Origin: Eretmocerus hayati
Taxonomy: Eukaryota > Arthropoda > Insecta > Hymenoptera > Aphelinidae
Length of the DNA stretch: 64,000 bases
Assembly (NCBI GenBank): GCA_029851415.1
Contig: CM056742.1
Location: 157,919,121-157,983,120, forward strand
Reading direction: 5' to 3'
The notes under the pieces were generated by a model. The model saw nothing but the letters and a program-made list of their open reading frames with translations, was not told the origin of the DNA and searched no databases. Position 1 is the stretch's first letter, and each line of letters starts with the position of its first letter. This document shows positions 36,626 through 51,000 of this stretch, in pieces. Both the position numbers and the translations under genes were made by a program.

Positions 36626-37763
36626 TATATGGGTATTATCGCGATAACTTACCCGGAACGTGTTACGGCCTTGCATCTGGACGAGCAAGCTCCGAATGGC
36701 TCTATTCAAATCTTCATACATGTATTCTGTCGAAATATACTTGGCAATGAATTTCCAGATCAACCCGTTCACTTCTCTTTTTTACTTTCAAAAATTGAGG
36801 GTCGAAATGTCAGTTCCGTGCATTGTTACATTTGGTGATCGACGTATATCTCCAGCACTAGCGTCAGAGTGAGAGTCGCTAAGGGTATGCTCAAATTTTT
36901 TCCTCGAAGTAAAATATCGAACCAACCATTCTTTAATGCTTCATCTCCAGAAGGGTCTGTGATTTAGTCCCCAAGCCATGTGCCTCTCAATCTTGTTATG
37001 GGATTTTCGCTAGAAATGAGGAATTTTTGGCAATGCTCACAGCGTATACTGAATTCACTCTATGTCACTTGGTAGTGGACGAAATTTTAAGGAAACATTT
37101 CAAGAATCGAATCTCATTGCGAGAAAAAGCCCTGATGCAAAGTTCCCAGTGCTGCATGTACATTCGTATCTGAAAATTGGCTATGTAATTAACTTTGTCA
37201 GTTCCCTGCATACCATGTGACCCCACTAAAAGTAAAAATATCTGGGCGGGCACAACGTTCTCCACTAAAGTATGGTGGGAATAGATGAAATTTACAAGGA
37301 GAAGTTTCTATGTCGACTCTGTTATCTTTGCGAGCGATTTTGAGGCGGAATGTCAGTTCCGTGCATCCAAAAGCTGTTAACTGGAATACTCAATAGCACA
37401 AAAAAGACGGAAAAATGAAATTTTCTACTCCAGAGCAAATATTTCCGACTCAAATCAACCATCTTAACACGAATTTTAGGGTCATATGGTCCCATCGCGT
37501 CAGGAATCCTCGTTAGACAATAAAACGTCCAAAACGGATAATGTCAGGCCCATTACTACTTTGTCTATGACTTATCCATGTGAAAATCACATTTACCGTT
37601 CTAACTCGTTCCAGAAAAATTCTTGCATACTTTTTGCAACATGTCATCACTCAATATACGAAAAAGAAGGGAAAAGTTGAGATAGACATGCTGGGCATCA
37701 ATTTTCAACTTCTGAATTTTTGGGTCCAAAATGCGTCAGATATCGCGATAATGCCCATATATA
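36626..37763. mobile_element. Terminal-inverted-repeat element, copy 2 (~1.14 kb)
   Basis: Starts GTATATGGGTATTATCGCGA and ends TATCGCGATAATGCCCATAT. It follows copy 1 after only about 40 bases in direct orientation. Shared blocks include GAGCAAGCTCCGA, ACATGTATTCTGTCG, GCTGCATGTACATTCGTA, TTTGTCAGTTCCCTGCA and GGTGGGAATAGATG. The copies are diverged, with many substitutions and indels, so the pair is not recent. Confidence 0.65.
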
Positions 37764-40700
37764 TGTATATACACACCGGCGGGATTAGCGCATCGTATAA
37801 AGCAACATCAGGCAGAGCTTCAAGACCATAATGAGCATTTGCATTAATGAGCGGTGGGGATGAGATTGGATCGGTCACTCTGTACTACTGCCACTGCTTC
37901 TATCTCAGTCTGTCTGTAACCCATAGATAGGTATTCCTATACGTTGACCTACACTACTGCAGGAAAATCTATAGATATGTCTGTATACGTATATAGCTTA
38001 TGGGTGTGCTGTGCACTGGGGAGGTCAGTGTAGATATATATACAACGTCATTGGTCCGCTCAATCAGCGAAACGGGACGTCAGAATTGCCAGACACAGCA
38101 AAGCTAGTAGTAGTGGTAGTAGTGGTAGTCCAAGCGCAGCTTAATCGGGTTAGCCTCCTACCGATTCCGATTACCGGCGTTAATTTGGCAATTGCAATGC
38201 TCCATGCTCACCCTTGTACATGTATACATATCTATCAATATATGTATATACATATTTATCGAGTTCTGTAACTGTAGTCTCATGTCAACCGTTTCTACAT
38301 CTGAGCATCTCTTTTGAGCGCCTTGCGAGTTATTACCAGGGTAACGAGATGTCCACTCTGATATCGAGATTGGACTGATAGTTAAATGTGTAGTCAGATA
38401 CCGATTTCATATGCAAGTCACGATTGAAGTTTTGATTGAAGTGATGATGGATTCAGGGGAGTATGTACGCGTTTACAGATTGTAGGGGATTATGGATTGC
38501 GTATCGGAGATCTGCCGATGAGCAGAAATTCAACGAGGACATTCCCGATAAACAAATTTTCAATCAAATGGAGATGGATTGTGAGTCAGTTGACGATATT
38601 TGGTGTGTCACGAGGATATTTGCGCCATGTAGTCAGATTTGACTGTGGGTATGTAAAGAGTTGGTTCCTTCGTTTCGCGTGGAAATTGAGATTTCGACAA
38701 AAATATTGCAGACTCTGGTATGTATTTGAATTTTGTGATCATATTGGAATATTGAACTTGATGACTTCATGCAAATTGACTCGCGTTACTTCAAGTTTTT
38801 TGAGCTTGGTAAATGTTGGAAATTGAATTATGGCGATGAGGAATACTTCAGAATGGAGAAGTATTATTGTAACACGGATTAATATTAGTGATTAATCATT
38901 ATCTGAATTATCACTCATCATTCAATGCTGTTCGACTGGAGATGTATCTCTATTGGACTCTTCATCAATCTAATTGACTCGATTCAAGAATTGGCAGTGA
39001 TAGAATCTTTCCGTTCTTTGATTCATCCATTAATCACGTTATCAAATAAATTACGAGGTTCATCAGAGACCGTTATTAATGGATCGAGATGATTTTTGAT
39101 TAATTAGTGTGTCATGTGACATTCCAGGATTATCATTAATTCTAATAGAGGATTCATTCAAACGATCTCTTGCTATCATGGATCATCGTTTGGGATTTTT
39201 GGAAGGATTAGGTGGCATCAATAATAATCAATACTCACACGGTGAGTCGGGGAGGCGGAAAGAATGGTGGTTCAAGGGGAAAAAAATTCCAGTGAGATGT
39301 GATTTTCAAGTAGTTTCAGAAATCAATCTCCATAAAATTTTATCCATCTGCTGACGTCGGTCGAATACGGGATGAAGGCATTTCTCCGAATTCCTCATTA
39401 TGATTAGTAGGTGAAAAATTGTTTTCATCACGGTTTCTCATTTATTTCGTGTCTTTTTCCGTACTAAATCGGAAGTTATGAGTTTCATTGAAAAAAGTGT
39501 GGATTTTTCTTCGTGAATATTTTGAGAATCCACGGAATAATTCGCTTGGAATATAAAAGATTTTCAATCAGTGTGGGTAATTGAGGAAACTTCAGGAAAA
39601 TGTACAAGGAATAAGCGGGATTCCTCAGATACTTCTCTTTCATCTGAAAAGTCTCATAGTGGCTGTTCCCCATTTCCGAATGAATGTGAATGTATTATCT
39701 TGTAGATATTTTCAAAATCCACAAAGAATTATTCTACACATTTTTCGATGAAACTTATACCCTCCGACTCATTACGGAGAAACCACGAAAGAGTAGGAAA
39801 ATGGCGACAGAGACAATTGACTTTTTGGATACCCTGTATGTAATTTTCATATGTATAAGACATAGGGGAAGTAGTATACGGACGTAACATTTTCCGGTTA
39901 ATACTTGGCTCGGGTATTGCTCTATTTAGATTTTCAATGTAATTAGAGTCGACTAAAAAATTTTCAACCAGATAATTCATAGGTACCTTTATCAAACTAG
40001 GAAATGAGGTAGGATGGAGAAATCGTCTGATAAAACTCGACATATTTCCACTGAGTAAAACATCCAACTCGGATCTGAAAAAAAACTCTCCACACAATTT
40101 CCTCAGACATAATTGGACTCAAACCAATACCTTCCTTACAAATTTCGGATAATGTACAAGACCACAACAAAATACATCTCAGAATATCTCCAAGAACGAA
40201 GTCAATGAGAAAGTATCCCAATGATCTTCCATCAAATTCCCAATAAGACCATTACAAGCGAGGAAGAATCAGAGAGCAGCAGCAGCCATCTTCGGAAGTG
40301 ACAATAATTCAGCGTGATCTTGATGCAAAATTCGAGATAATGATCAGTCTAGAGATGGAATATCGATTGGGTCAGACTACTGAAGAGAAACCCAAGAGAG
40401 AATCTTGAGTAGTCAGCAGCATTAGCAGTAGCATCAGAATCTCAAGTTGAAAACCGTGCCGAGAAAATCACAAGTTAAAGAAAGAAGAAGAGAGATAGCC
40501 TCTAGTTGAAGAATATACAAACAGAGAGAGCATCTTCTTGTCACTACGTCGCATCTCATTTTCTTACTTTCATGATAATGAGTTGTACGTGCCACGGAAT
40601 GACGGTCAAGTTGAATGAGAAAAAGTCACGACTGCGACTTTACCCTGACATCATCGTCGTCGTCGTTGTCGTCGTCCGAAAGGAACATTGTAGATGCAGA

Positions 40701-43700
40701 GGTCGAATCTCAATTCTAGACGTTAATTAAAACGGAGTCAACCGATTGATTCCTCTTCTACTTCTTCAGCCTTCTCGAATTATTCTCAATATATTCAAGA
40801 TATATCAACGAACGAGATGACAATGCTTCGCTACTATCTTATATGTTATGTCAGAGAAAGAGTACGTGGTGTATCCCTCGGTTTCTTCTTCTTCTTCTTT
40901 TCCCTCATCTTCTTCTTATTTTTCAGTAGCATCGTGACTCGTGAAAAAATAATTGAAACGTCGGATCGTTTGATTCATTTCCTTCGGTAAATTTTATGCA
41001 AAGATCGCTGCCACCATACTACCACAGAATCTCAGTTTATTGTATACACAGTAGCATCACGTTGGTCTTTCTCTTTCTCATTTTCCCGATTTCTGACTCT
41101 TATATAGAAGGTAGAAGAAAAAAAGAAGAATAGGAAAAAAAGTCAGATCTCAAGCGACAAGGCATGACAAACGTCAAAGGCTCAAGCAAAAATTCAAGAA
41201 AAAGCTATATCTGATTGGACGTACAACGTCTAGCAGAACTAACTTTTACTATATATATATATGAGAATAAACTTATCCGATTGGCTCGAAAAATTTTGTC
41301 GCGTCAGCCATACTATAACTATCACTACTACTATGACTATTACTACTAGTTGTACATAGATTTTGCTTTGGGACAACTTTCGGCATATCAGATATTCGAT
41401 ACGAATTTATTTAAAATACAAGGACTACAAGGATACATATGTATTTATGTGAGGAAAACGTGCAGTTGGAGTTAGTTTAAATCTATATCTATATATTATG
41501 TACGCCCCGCAATGATTGCAAACTTGATATAGAGGAGAGTTTGGGTTTCGGATGGCTGAGCCAAAGTTTGCAAGCAACGTTGCGGGGGATTCTCCCGGTG
41601 TTGTTCCGGAATGTATAGTGAAAAGCAAGTCTCTCACTCTTAGCTATAACCTCGTGTATCATGTTGTTTTTACTTGGACTACCTGAGCGAGTATCAGAGC
41701 AATTCAGATATATATATATATATATGGTATAAGGGTGAGAAGAAATTTTTGTAAAGAAGAATGTCTTCCGTTGGTATGTTTTTACCGAATGCAAAAGCTT
41801 AGTAAAGAGTAGCATCGATTCGATTTGCAAGCGAATCTGAAACTTTTGGATTCATATTGCCGCAATGTGTAGGTATGAGAACTAACCTCCACCTATCCTA
41901 TCTCATTCTTCTACTTGTTTGAGACAATATTCTTTATGATGTTTACGGCGAGTCTGGAAGAATGCTGTGTATGGATCGTCTTCTTTTTTTTATTTATTCG
42001 TTCTATATTCTTGTGGAGAAAATACTCTTGTGTACCTACTCTTTTTCTCTTTTCAAAGATAGAAAGAGTTGAGGTATGTAGCCTGAGGTTATGGAACGAA
42101 CTACCAAGCAATGTATATTCGAACTTTTGTAATGCAATCTTGGATATAGAGTAGGAAAACTCTTGGTTTTGCGTTATGTATATAGATATATATGTATAAT
42201 ACTGGATAGAGGTACATTTGTTATACTTCGGATGCAGGAAAGAAAGTTGGTCATCTTCTATTGGATTATGGTGTGAATCAGTCACTTTTTCATTTTCAGC
42301 TTCTTCTTCTTCTTCTTCTTCTTCTTTTTCATCGTAGTCTTTTTTTTTTACTCGAGTGCAGAGATTTGATCTTTAGACGTTGGTTGAGAGGGTAGAGGAA
42401 GATAATTGATTGAATATTGGAATTTTTTAAAAAGTTTTCTGCGGTGTCAATTTTAACTTCATACGTTTTACTTTGAAATGTATTTTCACTCTGCGGAAAT
42501 TTTGTTGGGAGAAGAACGCGTAGAATCTGGATATAGAGAGAAGGCAATGCCGAGAGAGTAAGGAAAATTGAAGTTTCGATAGATATCACCTATCTTGAAA
42601 AATACTGCGAGAGCAAAGTTTAAACCTTGAAACTTTTTTAATTTACAAAATTTATGGATTCGGTATGAGGCTATCGGAAGCGTCAACAAATTTTTCGTTG
42701 GTGTGAGAAAAATTCTTGGAGAATAGCTTCTTCTTGCCGCACACACGCTTAAAAGAGATGCTTGGATGGTAAGGAAAAACGTTCGAGCATTCAAATTAGC
42801 ATAATAATGGCTTGAGTATTTGGATTTTGTGAGATAACACGTTTCTATACGGGGCGATGCTTTGCTGGGTTGAGTATAGGTAAACTTGAATGGAAAAATT
42901 GGAGAGTTGGGCATGAGATGAAAAGTGAAAGAAATTGAAAAATAGCGTAAAAATTTGTGTTTTTCAATCGAAAGTTAGTAAGATGTGGGAATGTAATTGA
43001 CTCAAATGAGACATGAGATTTAAATGGAATTGAAAAAAATCAATGAAAATGATAGACTTTCCACATCAAAGGCGCTTCTTCGTACATTTGATGAATAAAC
43101 TGGAATGCTGAAGTAAAACTGAACCTCAATAGTAGTCTAAGCGACAGTCACAGATGACGTTGAATTCGAGAAAGTTATTTGGAGAGGGGTTTCGTAGATT
43201 CCTCCGAAGATGTCTCATATTGATAATAGGTTAAAAATTTCTGCAGCTAAGCTCATGTCACAGAAGAGAGTTCACATTTTGAGGATTTTGAAGCTATTTC
43301 AAAATTCATCAGTCCCTCACGTGATCTTGAGAGTCTTGCGACTTTTTGAGAGTTACAGATTATTGGACTGTCTTGACAATTTTAGGAGATGAATTTTCGT
43401 AAAATCTGATTTTCTGATTCTGAGGATATATTGGAGATATCATGATCTCCTGAGTTCGATTCTCTGCAGGTAATCTCGAAAAATTGTGGGTTATCTCACA
43501 AGATTTCATCAATGACCGAATCATCAAAGTTTCATTCTCGATGAAAACCATCATTTCACATTGTCCAACCATCAAAAAGAAAAAAAAATAATAATAATAA
43601 TAAAATTAGAACTAGCTCTTCAAAGAATAATTGGATGAGCAAAGATTACATTCACAATGGCATATTCCTCGATAAACCAAGATCTACTAAACCCTTCACC

Positions 43701-44984
43701 ATCGTGTACTTATTTCATCTTCATAGCTCGTCTTCCGTTGTACTCGATCTCTCATCTTATATACCATCATCAGTCACAATAAGATTTACGCTTCTCACTG
43801 TGAATCTCCGATGCTTCGAATAGAATAGAATCCTCCATTTCGACTTTACTATACGCACAGATTCCATCATCCGAAGTGACTCTATTCAGTAAATTCAGGC
43901 ATCTCGGAGTTCAGTATCACATTCAAAATCGATAAATGTAATTTCCACAGCCAGCAGTTGTTGAAGAATTTCGCAGTTTAGCGATGAATAGTTCATGCAA
44001 GTGCGCAGGAGTACGTGGTATATCCTGAATCAAGGACAGCGTTTATAAACCCAGAGATTAATACCAACGTATGCGTAGCCTAAGTATTATGATGGTAGAT
44101 ATGTGTATGAGTATACACAGGAGCCTTTCAGATGTGGTTGGAGGCATATCCATGTCATGGTCTCTCTGTGCATCGGCTGACAGAAACAGAATGCCTGTAT
44201 ACAATTCTATTGAATAGCGCACCTGTAAGCATATTACTTGGGCGGGTGAGGCTAGATTTGTGGTATATGAGACGGGCTTTCCTGGAAGCCAATGGCGTAC
44301 ATATGGTTCTCAATTAGCAGGATTGATCGTGGAAATGAAGCGGTGAAGTTGCATTATTGAAATTGAATACTTCTATATTTGAGTCTGCGGTTTCAACTGA
44401 TTCACTCGCCCTTGGAGTGAAACCATCCTCTCAATGCACTACAAAATTATCAACAGGGTGGTTTAAGGAAGGTTTAGAAGTTGGGTACATGTACCCCATC
44501 CAACGTTACATGTGAAAACTTGGACTAGTTTTGCTGGAGCAAACTTGTCCATACTTTCAAATTCTACTGCTCGTAGAGCCTGACCCTCATTGATCCGTTG
44601 ACTATCGCGAGCTTTGTACAATCAAACATACCTTCCTGAATGTATTTCACTGGTTACGATACAACGAGGGGGAGGGGGTAAAATTAGAATTTTGATGAAT
44701 TCTCGATTTTTGTTCAAATTCTACGTATTAGCTCATACTGGCGTTATCGCCCTTCTCACTAGCGCTCCTTCAGCTTGTGAATGTTCTTGATGGAGTCGAA
44801 AGCTCCTAAGATGCTTTTGCAGCTCAGAAACGATATATGAAGAATGATGAGCAATGATCGATTGATGATATTGAAAAGGGGGATTCTCATGGAGTTCAAA
44901 AGGATGGCATATTGTTGATCAGTAGATTGGTCAGTCAGTCTCGCTCATAATCCACACGGCCACGTGATATGTCTTCGCCAGACC
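37764..44984. other. Long non-coding stretch with microsatellites
   Basis: No gene recognised in 7.2 kb. Microsatellites: GTAGTGGTA-type at about 38104-38129, CGT trinucleotide at about 40653-40676, TTC runs at about 40886-40902 and 42299-42328, a TA run at 41708-41725, and AAT at 43587-43602. A diverged direct repeat of about 40 bases (GAATATTTTGAGAATCCAC, near 39514, versus GATATTTTCAAAATCCAC, near 39706) is also present. A fragment at about 44041-44065 (GTTTATAAACCCAGAGATTA) resembles the end of the MITE at 47859. The minus frame of 142 codons at 42486-42914 has no recognisable domain. Confidence 0.5.
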
Positions 44985-45936
44985 ATATCGAATTAGAACA
45001 AACTAGACTGAACAAGATTGAATGCGACCAAACTAAGACGAACCAGAACGATGTAAGCCCAACTAGATTGAACTGCGTCAAAAGAGAGTTAGTTATTCTC
45101 TGAATGAATTCGAGTGAAAATTAACTCAAAAATTTTGAGACGGTTGGAAATTCAACTCAAAACGACTCACAGTGTCACAACCCGGCATCCAATGGTCAAA
45201 TTATCACGCGGACCCGAGTTCCGACCGTTTTCAATCAAACTTTCCCAAGGAGTAGAGCGAATCAAACCTAATCACACTCAACTGGATCAAATTTAACTGG
45301 AATTGACCGCTCCAGACCAGACTAGACCGAAGTTGGCCAACCTAGTACGAACTAGACCGAACAAGACCCAACTGTGCGAAACTAGAACGAACTGGGCCGA
45401 AGTGGGCCTAATCAGACTGGATCAGACCTAATTACACCAAACTAGACTCAGCTAAGCCGAATGAGACCAGTCTAGAATAAACTAGACCAAACTCGACCGA
45501 GCTAATATGAAGTTGGCCGAAGCAGACCTAACTTGACCGAATTAGGCCAAACCAGACCAAACTAGACCGATCCAAACCGAACTAGATCGAACTTCGCCGA
45601 ACCAGAACGAGTCGGAACGATGTGGACGTAATTATTACACCAAACTAGACCAAATTAGGCCGAATTAGACTGTTCTTGACCAAACCAGAGCGAATTCGGC
45701 CGACCTCCATCGAATTAGACTTTACTAGACCGAATTAGGCCGAACCAAGCCAGAATAGACCGCAATAGAACGCAGTAGACCGAACTAGACCGAAGTGAAC
45801 CGAATAAGACCGAACTAGGACTAATTGAACCGAACGAGACCGAACTAGATCAGAATGGATCGCGTCAGGCAAACTGGAACTTATCAGGCCAAACTAGACC
45901 GAATTTGACCAAATTACATCGAACTAGACCGTACTT
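44985..45936. repeat. Degenerate ~10-bp-unit tandem repeat block (ACTAGACCGA type)
   Basis: Sequence such as ACTAGACCGAACTAGACCGA and AATTAGGCCGAACC recurs with heavy drift, the GACCGAA/GGCCGAA core returning about every 10 or 20 bases. It is interrupted at about 45075-45250 by unrelated sequence. A weaker tail (GAAGTAGACCGTACCCAACC) reappears after the MITE at about 46345-46375. No coding content. Confidence 0.75.
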
Positions 45937-45937
45937 A

Positions 45938-46255
45938 CAAGGGGAGTTCAAGGGGTTCGGGAGCTGGATCTGGCTGAAACTCTGGAAATCGTCTCCTTTT
46001 GGCACCAAAAGATGATACCCAAAGTCGCAGAGGCTAACGCTCACGCGTACCCGAGCTACAGGCTACAACCCATGCGTTACAGTATATCTATATATTTGGG
46101 AAAATGGTATATGTAATGCATGGGTTGGGGCCTGTAGCTCGAAAACGCTTGAGCGTTAGACTCTGCGGGTTTGGGTATCATATTTTGGTGCCAAAAGGAG
46201 ATGACTCCCAGAGTTTTAGCCAGATCCAGCTCCCGAACCCCTTGGACTCCCCTTG
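45938..46255. mobile_element. MITE, 318 bp, TTA target duplication (PIF/Harbinger-like)
   Basis: Ends CAAGGGGAGTTCAAGGGGTT (45938) and AACCCCTTGGACTCCCCTTG (to 46255) are flanked by TTA at 45935-45937 and 46256-46258. The arms are complementary almost to the centre (GGGAGCTGGATCTGGCT versus AGCCAGATCCAGCTCCC; CCTTTTGGCACCAAAA versus TTTTGGTGCCAAAAGG). A 3-bp TWA target duplication suggests PIF/Harbinger, but there is no transposase to confirm this. It is inserted in the ~10-bp-unit repeat block. Confidence 0.8.
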
Positions 46256-47858
46256 TTATACCATAATAGTATGGCAATAACACGGTGATAGTCCGGTCTT
46301 AGTGCGGCCTTTGTGGTCCTTGCGCACTAGTACCGTGCAAGTACCGAAGTAGACCGTACCCAACCGAACTATACCCGTGACCCATACGCCACCCATCCCA
46401 TTTCACTTTTTCCACAAAGGCAAACCGATGCGCGAGATCCAGACGGGAAACTTTTGAACTGGCGTTTAATTTTATCAAAAAAAAAAGAGTTCAGCTTTGG
46501 TTTAGGGTCTCCAATACATTTGTATCAGCAGGGATTTTCCAGGGAATTCCATGGGTTCCCCCAACGCACTGGATCAAAATAATCACAGATTTTTGAGATT
46601 CAGAATTTCACCTAATATTTATGACAATGCATCAAACAATATGGGTGTATGGGATGAATTTGAACTAAAAAATCAGGAGATAAGATGATCCCCAACAAAA
46701 ACACGGATTGTAGCCGGCAATAAACATGAATGAACTTAGAAAAAATGAAAATGATACTCTTGCGCTACACATCTCAGCGTGCATCCAATCAGTCGACCTC
46801 ATTCATCGATACAGATCACTTCCACGCCCAACAACAACAAATATATCCAAGTAATATACATATAACTCACTCCGCGATCACCCCAATACATTTCCAATTC
46901 CACCCTTTCGAAACTAACATATTCAATTAAGGTCGATCCTCAACGACTGACGCATCAGATCTGGTATAATTCTCAATTCACTTTGGCCCTCCCTCAATCA
47001 CGTGATACACGAGCTCGATTTACGAAACCATGAGGCTATACATATACAGTCTCGCATGCAAGTTGTCAACGTCATCGTCACTGTATATCTGTTTTGCAAG
47101 CACACACTTTTCAATTCGAGTATATATGTGTGTAGACATAGAACAGATATATAGAGAGTGCTGAATCGTCAAGCGAGCGAGGATAATGTTGCACTACTCT
47201 GAGTGTTGCAGGTTATTGTTCCACTATACATGGGCTATATACGTTTTGCAAAATAGAAACTCTGACGTTGCGCATCTCATTCATTGCGCTTTGCTGCAAC
47301 TGCTGGTGCTACTGTTACCGTGGTTGCAACCATCACCCACTAATACTGACACACATGAATATAAAGGCTCATCGAGCCGAAAAACCACAATGAGCGTGTT
47401 GAGCAATCAAAAGAGCAACGATCCAATCGATACGTCTGACTGCGCGCACCTGCACTTTATCTAACGAGGCCTAGCTTTCACCCGCAGATTCTCTCTATCT
47501 CTTTCTCTTTCCAATTCTATCCTTCACGGTTGTTGCGATTTTTCATGGCTCGGGTTATTTCCTGAATTTTTTTTCAACGTGAAATGTCCGCTTGGGTGAT
47601 ATACACGTCGAGTAATGGGGCCGAGATTGATTGACGCTATAAGCTTATGGATTTTGATCGCAGTGATCTGTGCATGATTCAAGTCATTATTTTGTACTTT
47701 ACCGAGTTCATGGATGGAATATCCATGGATAGAATTTTTGGTTTAGGATGTGTGCCTTTGACCCAATTCACCATCACATTATCATGTTTCTATAATCGAC
47801 TTTGGTTTTAGCTAGTCTTTGACTGCTTCCTCGATTGATTCATTCTCCAACATGTCTC
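46256..47858. other. Non-coding stretch
   Basis: After the tail of the degenerate repeat (to about 46400) no gene or repeat is recognised. Confidence 0.45.
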
Positions 47859-48089
47859 ACACTGGTATTTATAGTCTTTATAACCCCAGAGTTAAGAATT
47901 GATCAGCGGGTTAGGAGCTGTAATCGGCATGGACAAAAAGTGAGTTCAAGTCTGTGGTGTTTTGCTGCATTGGGACAAGGTGAAGTGAATGAACAGTCTA
48001 TGGTTTATTCTTCTGCTACGCTGATTACAGAGCCTAACCCGCGGATTAATTTGTAACTCTAGGGTTATAACGACTGAAAATAACAGTGT
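47859..48089. mobile_element. Small MITE, 231 bp, ACACTG ends
   Basis: The left end ACACTGGTATTTATAGTC with TTATAACCCCAGAGTTA, then GCGGGTTAGGAGCTGTAATC, is matched in reverse by GATTACAGAGCCTAACCCGC, TAACTCTAGGGTTATAAC and GACTGAAAATAACAGTGT on the right. No target duplication is certain, so superfamily is open. Confidence 0.7.
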
Positions 48090-51000
48090 AAACCTTCTAA
48101 ATAGTGCAAAGATGCTCCAAAATTTTTGATTCAGAAGGGCCGATTGCTTTCTTACCGCTATCGGATAATGAACTAAATGTGATAGATGTAAGTATGTGCT
48201 CTGGCGGCAGAGTCAAATTATGGCGAGAGTGTGAGGTATTTGGCTGTACAGAGCGATGCCTTATAAATATTAGCCTACATATTGGTTTCCACACATACTC
48301 AATTGAATACATTATATTTCTGAGCATGTACCTTCTTGACACCACTCAGCGATGCAAGTTATTTAAGCTGTAGTTGCTCCTCTGTCTTTTTCCATCTAAA
48401 TCCCTTAAAAACACACACTACAAGAATGTCACGTGGTACTTGCACCGAGAATTTGAGTCCAGATATATTGCGTGAAAGGCCAAGCACTTAACCCTCGCGA
48501 ATGCTGCAGATTTTGATCCCTACTTTGCCTTGACCTGGCGCATGTATGAGCCAGTCATGTGATGGAAGATCTAACGCTTAGGAATAACGTTTTGATGAAT
48601 GTTACTCACTCAACAGGCTGCAAAATCATCAAATAACTCAAAATTTTCTTTCAATTAATCGATGATTCTGACTCATCAATGACAAGAGAGTAAAATCTTT
48701 GAAAATTCCGAAAACCCAATGTTGGACACAATTTAATTATTTAGTAGACTTTTAGTGTTGATGTGCCGTGAAAATTGCATGAGAAACTGGGATTTCTTCA
48801 TTGATTGGTTCCTGAGTTTTTCCTTGTGGAGAGATGAATTTTCCAAGATTTTCGGTGTTGAACAAGTGACTATCAAATGGTTTCCTCCAAATACTCCATA
48901 CGATTCTTCAATTTTCCTCTGGAATTCTTCAAACTCAACAAAAATACTGAAATCAACCTCGTTCGAGGGAGACTTTGACACCCAAGTCCATTCAGGATGA
49001 TCTCAGCTCATAGTTTATATTTATTCTGTATTTTGAAAGTATCCATATTTTTCAAGGAAATCTGAGAGCCAAGAGACTGAAATTGACCGCGATGGACTAG
49101 AATCATGAATCCTAGCGTGAAAAAAATTCACTGCTTACAATTTGATCCGAGTTCCATTATTTATTCCATCACACATCTAAGCTCTCGTTTCGAGGACTCA
49201 ATGACGAGTAGAGCCCATGTCCATGACAATTATAATTGTCTTGTCATCTATAAAAGATATATATACCCGTACCAGTCCACTCGGCAATAAATATAGTTTG
49301 AAAGCCGACAAACAAGCGAGCCCACAGGGGATAACGAACAACTGTAAAAGAAACGAGAAACTCATAACTCAAAACTAGTGACACAAAATGCGACAGAACT
49401 CGACTATTACATCGGAATTCCAAATCGTACGCTAGCTCTCTATATCCATGAAACAAAGCCTTCCGAATAGTGGAAAAGTGAGTTTTCAAGTGTCTATCTA
49501 TATATACGTGTATATGTGTTAGAACGAGAAAGAGACAGAAACTCAGAGGAGAGTCTGGAGTATCAAGCAAACATTGCAAGTCTCCCATTCCTACCCCTAG
49601 AGCTCGCTAATCAGTTCGCTGGTGTGCAGCCAGACTTGTCGGAGCCCTCCGCGTTTCACTTCTACAACTAGAACCTCCTGCAGGACTCTGAGAAAAGGAT
49701 ATATATATATAGGAAAGGAAAGACAGGACGAGAGCACCGCTGCGGCATCCAGACGCGGCAAAGCTAGCGGGATTAAAGATGAGCCCTTCGCACAAAAGAT
49801 ATCGGGAAACTTTCCAAAAGGATTTTCCCCACACTCTTCTTTTACAACCTTGTAATATATCTATATATCTCATTGGTAGCCTGTACCACTACCACCACCA
49901 CCTCTACCACAGGGTACCAGGCTAAACAAAGTCGTCGGCCGTTAAACGCATTCCAAATGCATTATCCGAGCTCGTAAATCGCCCCCACGGCCGTAGATCA
50001 ATAATTCCATATCTCTCGTTTTCTCTTCTGTCTCACCCCGTTCACCGACGCTTATTTATCGTCGACGGCCTCAGAAACGACGACGACGACGTTGCAGTTG
50101 CGAGTGAGATTCTTTTTACCTTTTTTTGAATTTTTCCCGCATTTTTCTCGCCCACCGTACGTCGTGGACCATTCTTTTCCAATTGCGAGTTCGCTGTTCG
50201 GTTTGGAGAATGCAAATGCACCGCAGGTTAAGGTTACAGGGATGGAAGAGTGTGGTGCTCAAATCATTTCTGCTGCAGTTGTCATATGCGTGAGGAGATA
50301 CGATAGAATAGTGCCAGGGAGTTCAGTCATAGCTCACTGTGTGACGGCCAAATCAGTCCGTCTCCCTCTCTCCCTGGACCGAATATTGTAATGATAACAT
50401 TTTGTGTTACAGCCTAAGCACGAGAAGAGTTGCTGCATAGTTTAGCCAGGTAAGAGGGAGAGAGACAGACAGATGGCACCGTAGTAGGGCCCGCGCGCCC
50501 CATATTTTGAGCCGTCCCTGGCGCAAGCCAATGCTGCTCCGGCCAGCAACCTTTTACTATACATTCCGTCGTGACGTTTCGGAGCGCTCGCACGCGCCTA
50601 TCGAGCTTATTATCGTGCGCGTTGTCCACGCCGCCCGGAGCCCGTCCTTGGCATCATTTAGCCGGGGCTCCGGTGCGTGCATTTCATATAACCTGTGCTG
50701 TGGTCTATGACCAAAATCATCATCGTCTGGGACAATTGCGAGCTGCCTGATCGTCGTGAGCTGCGAGGGCCGGTGCCCGATTCGAGGTCGAGTGACCAAC
50801 CTGCGTCAAGGCCATTGATATTTGTAAGTGCCTCTCGCAAATCTCTCTCTCCTCTTTCTGGGCTTATAGATTGTATTTATCCCAATAATGCGCCCTCGAT
50901 AATCGTGCTCGGGCTTGATCAACCGTAACGGTCAGCGGACCGATTTGTAAATAGTCTTTTCTTGAATATATGCCCTTTCATTCTTAATTTTAATCGAGTG

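Noticed and set aside
42486..42914. 142-codon minus-strand frame as a gene
   Set aside because: Low-complexity, Phe/Ser/Tyr-rich product of AT-rich DNA with no domain.
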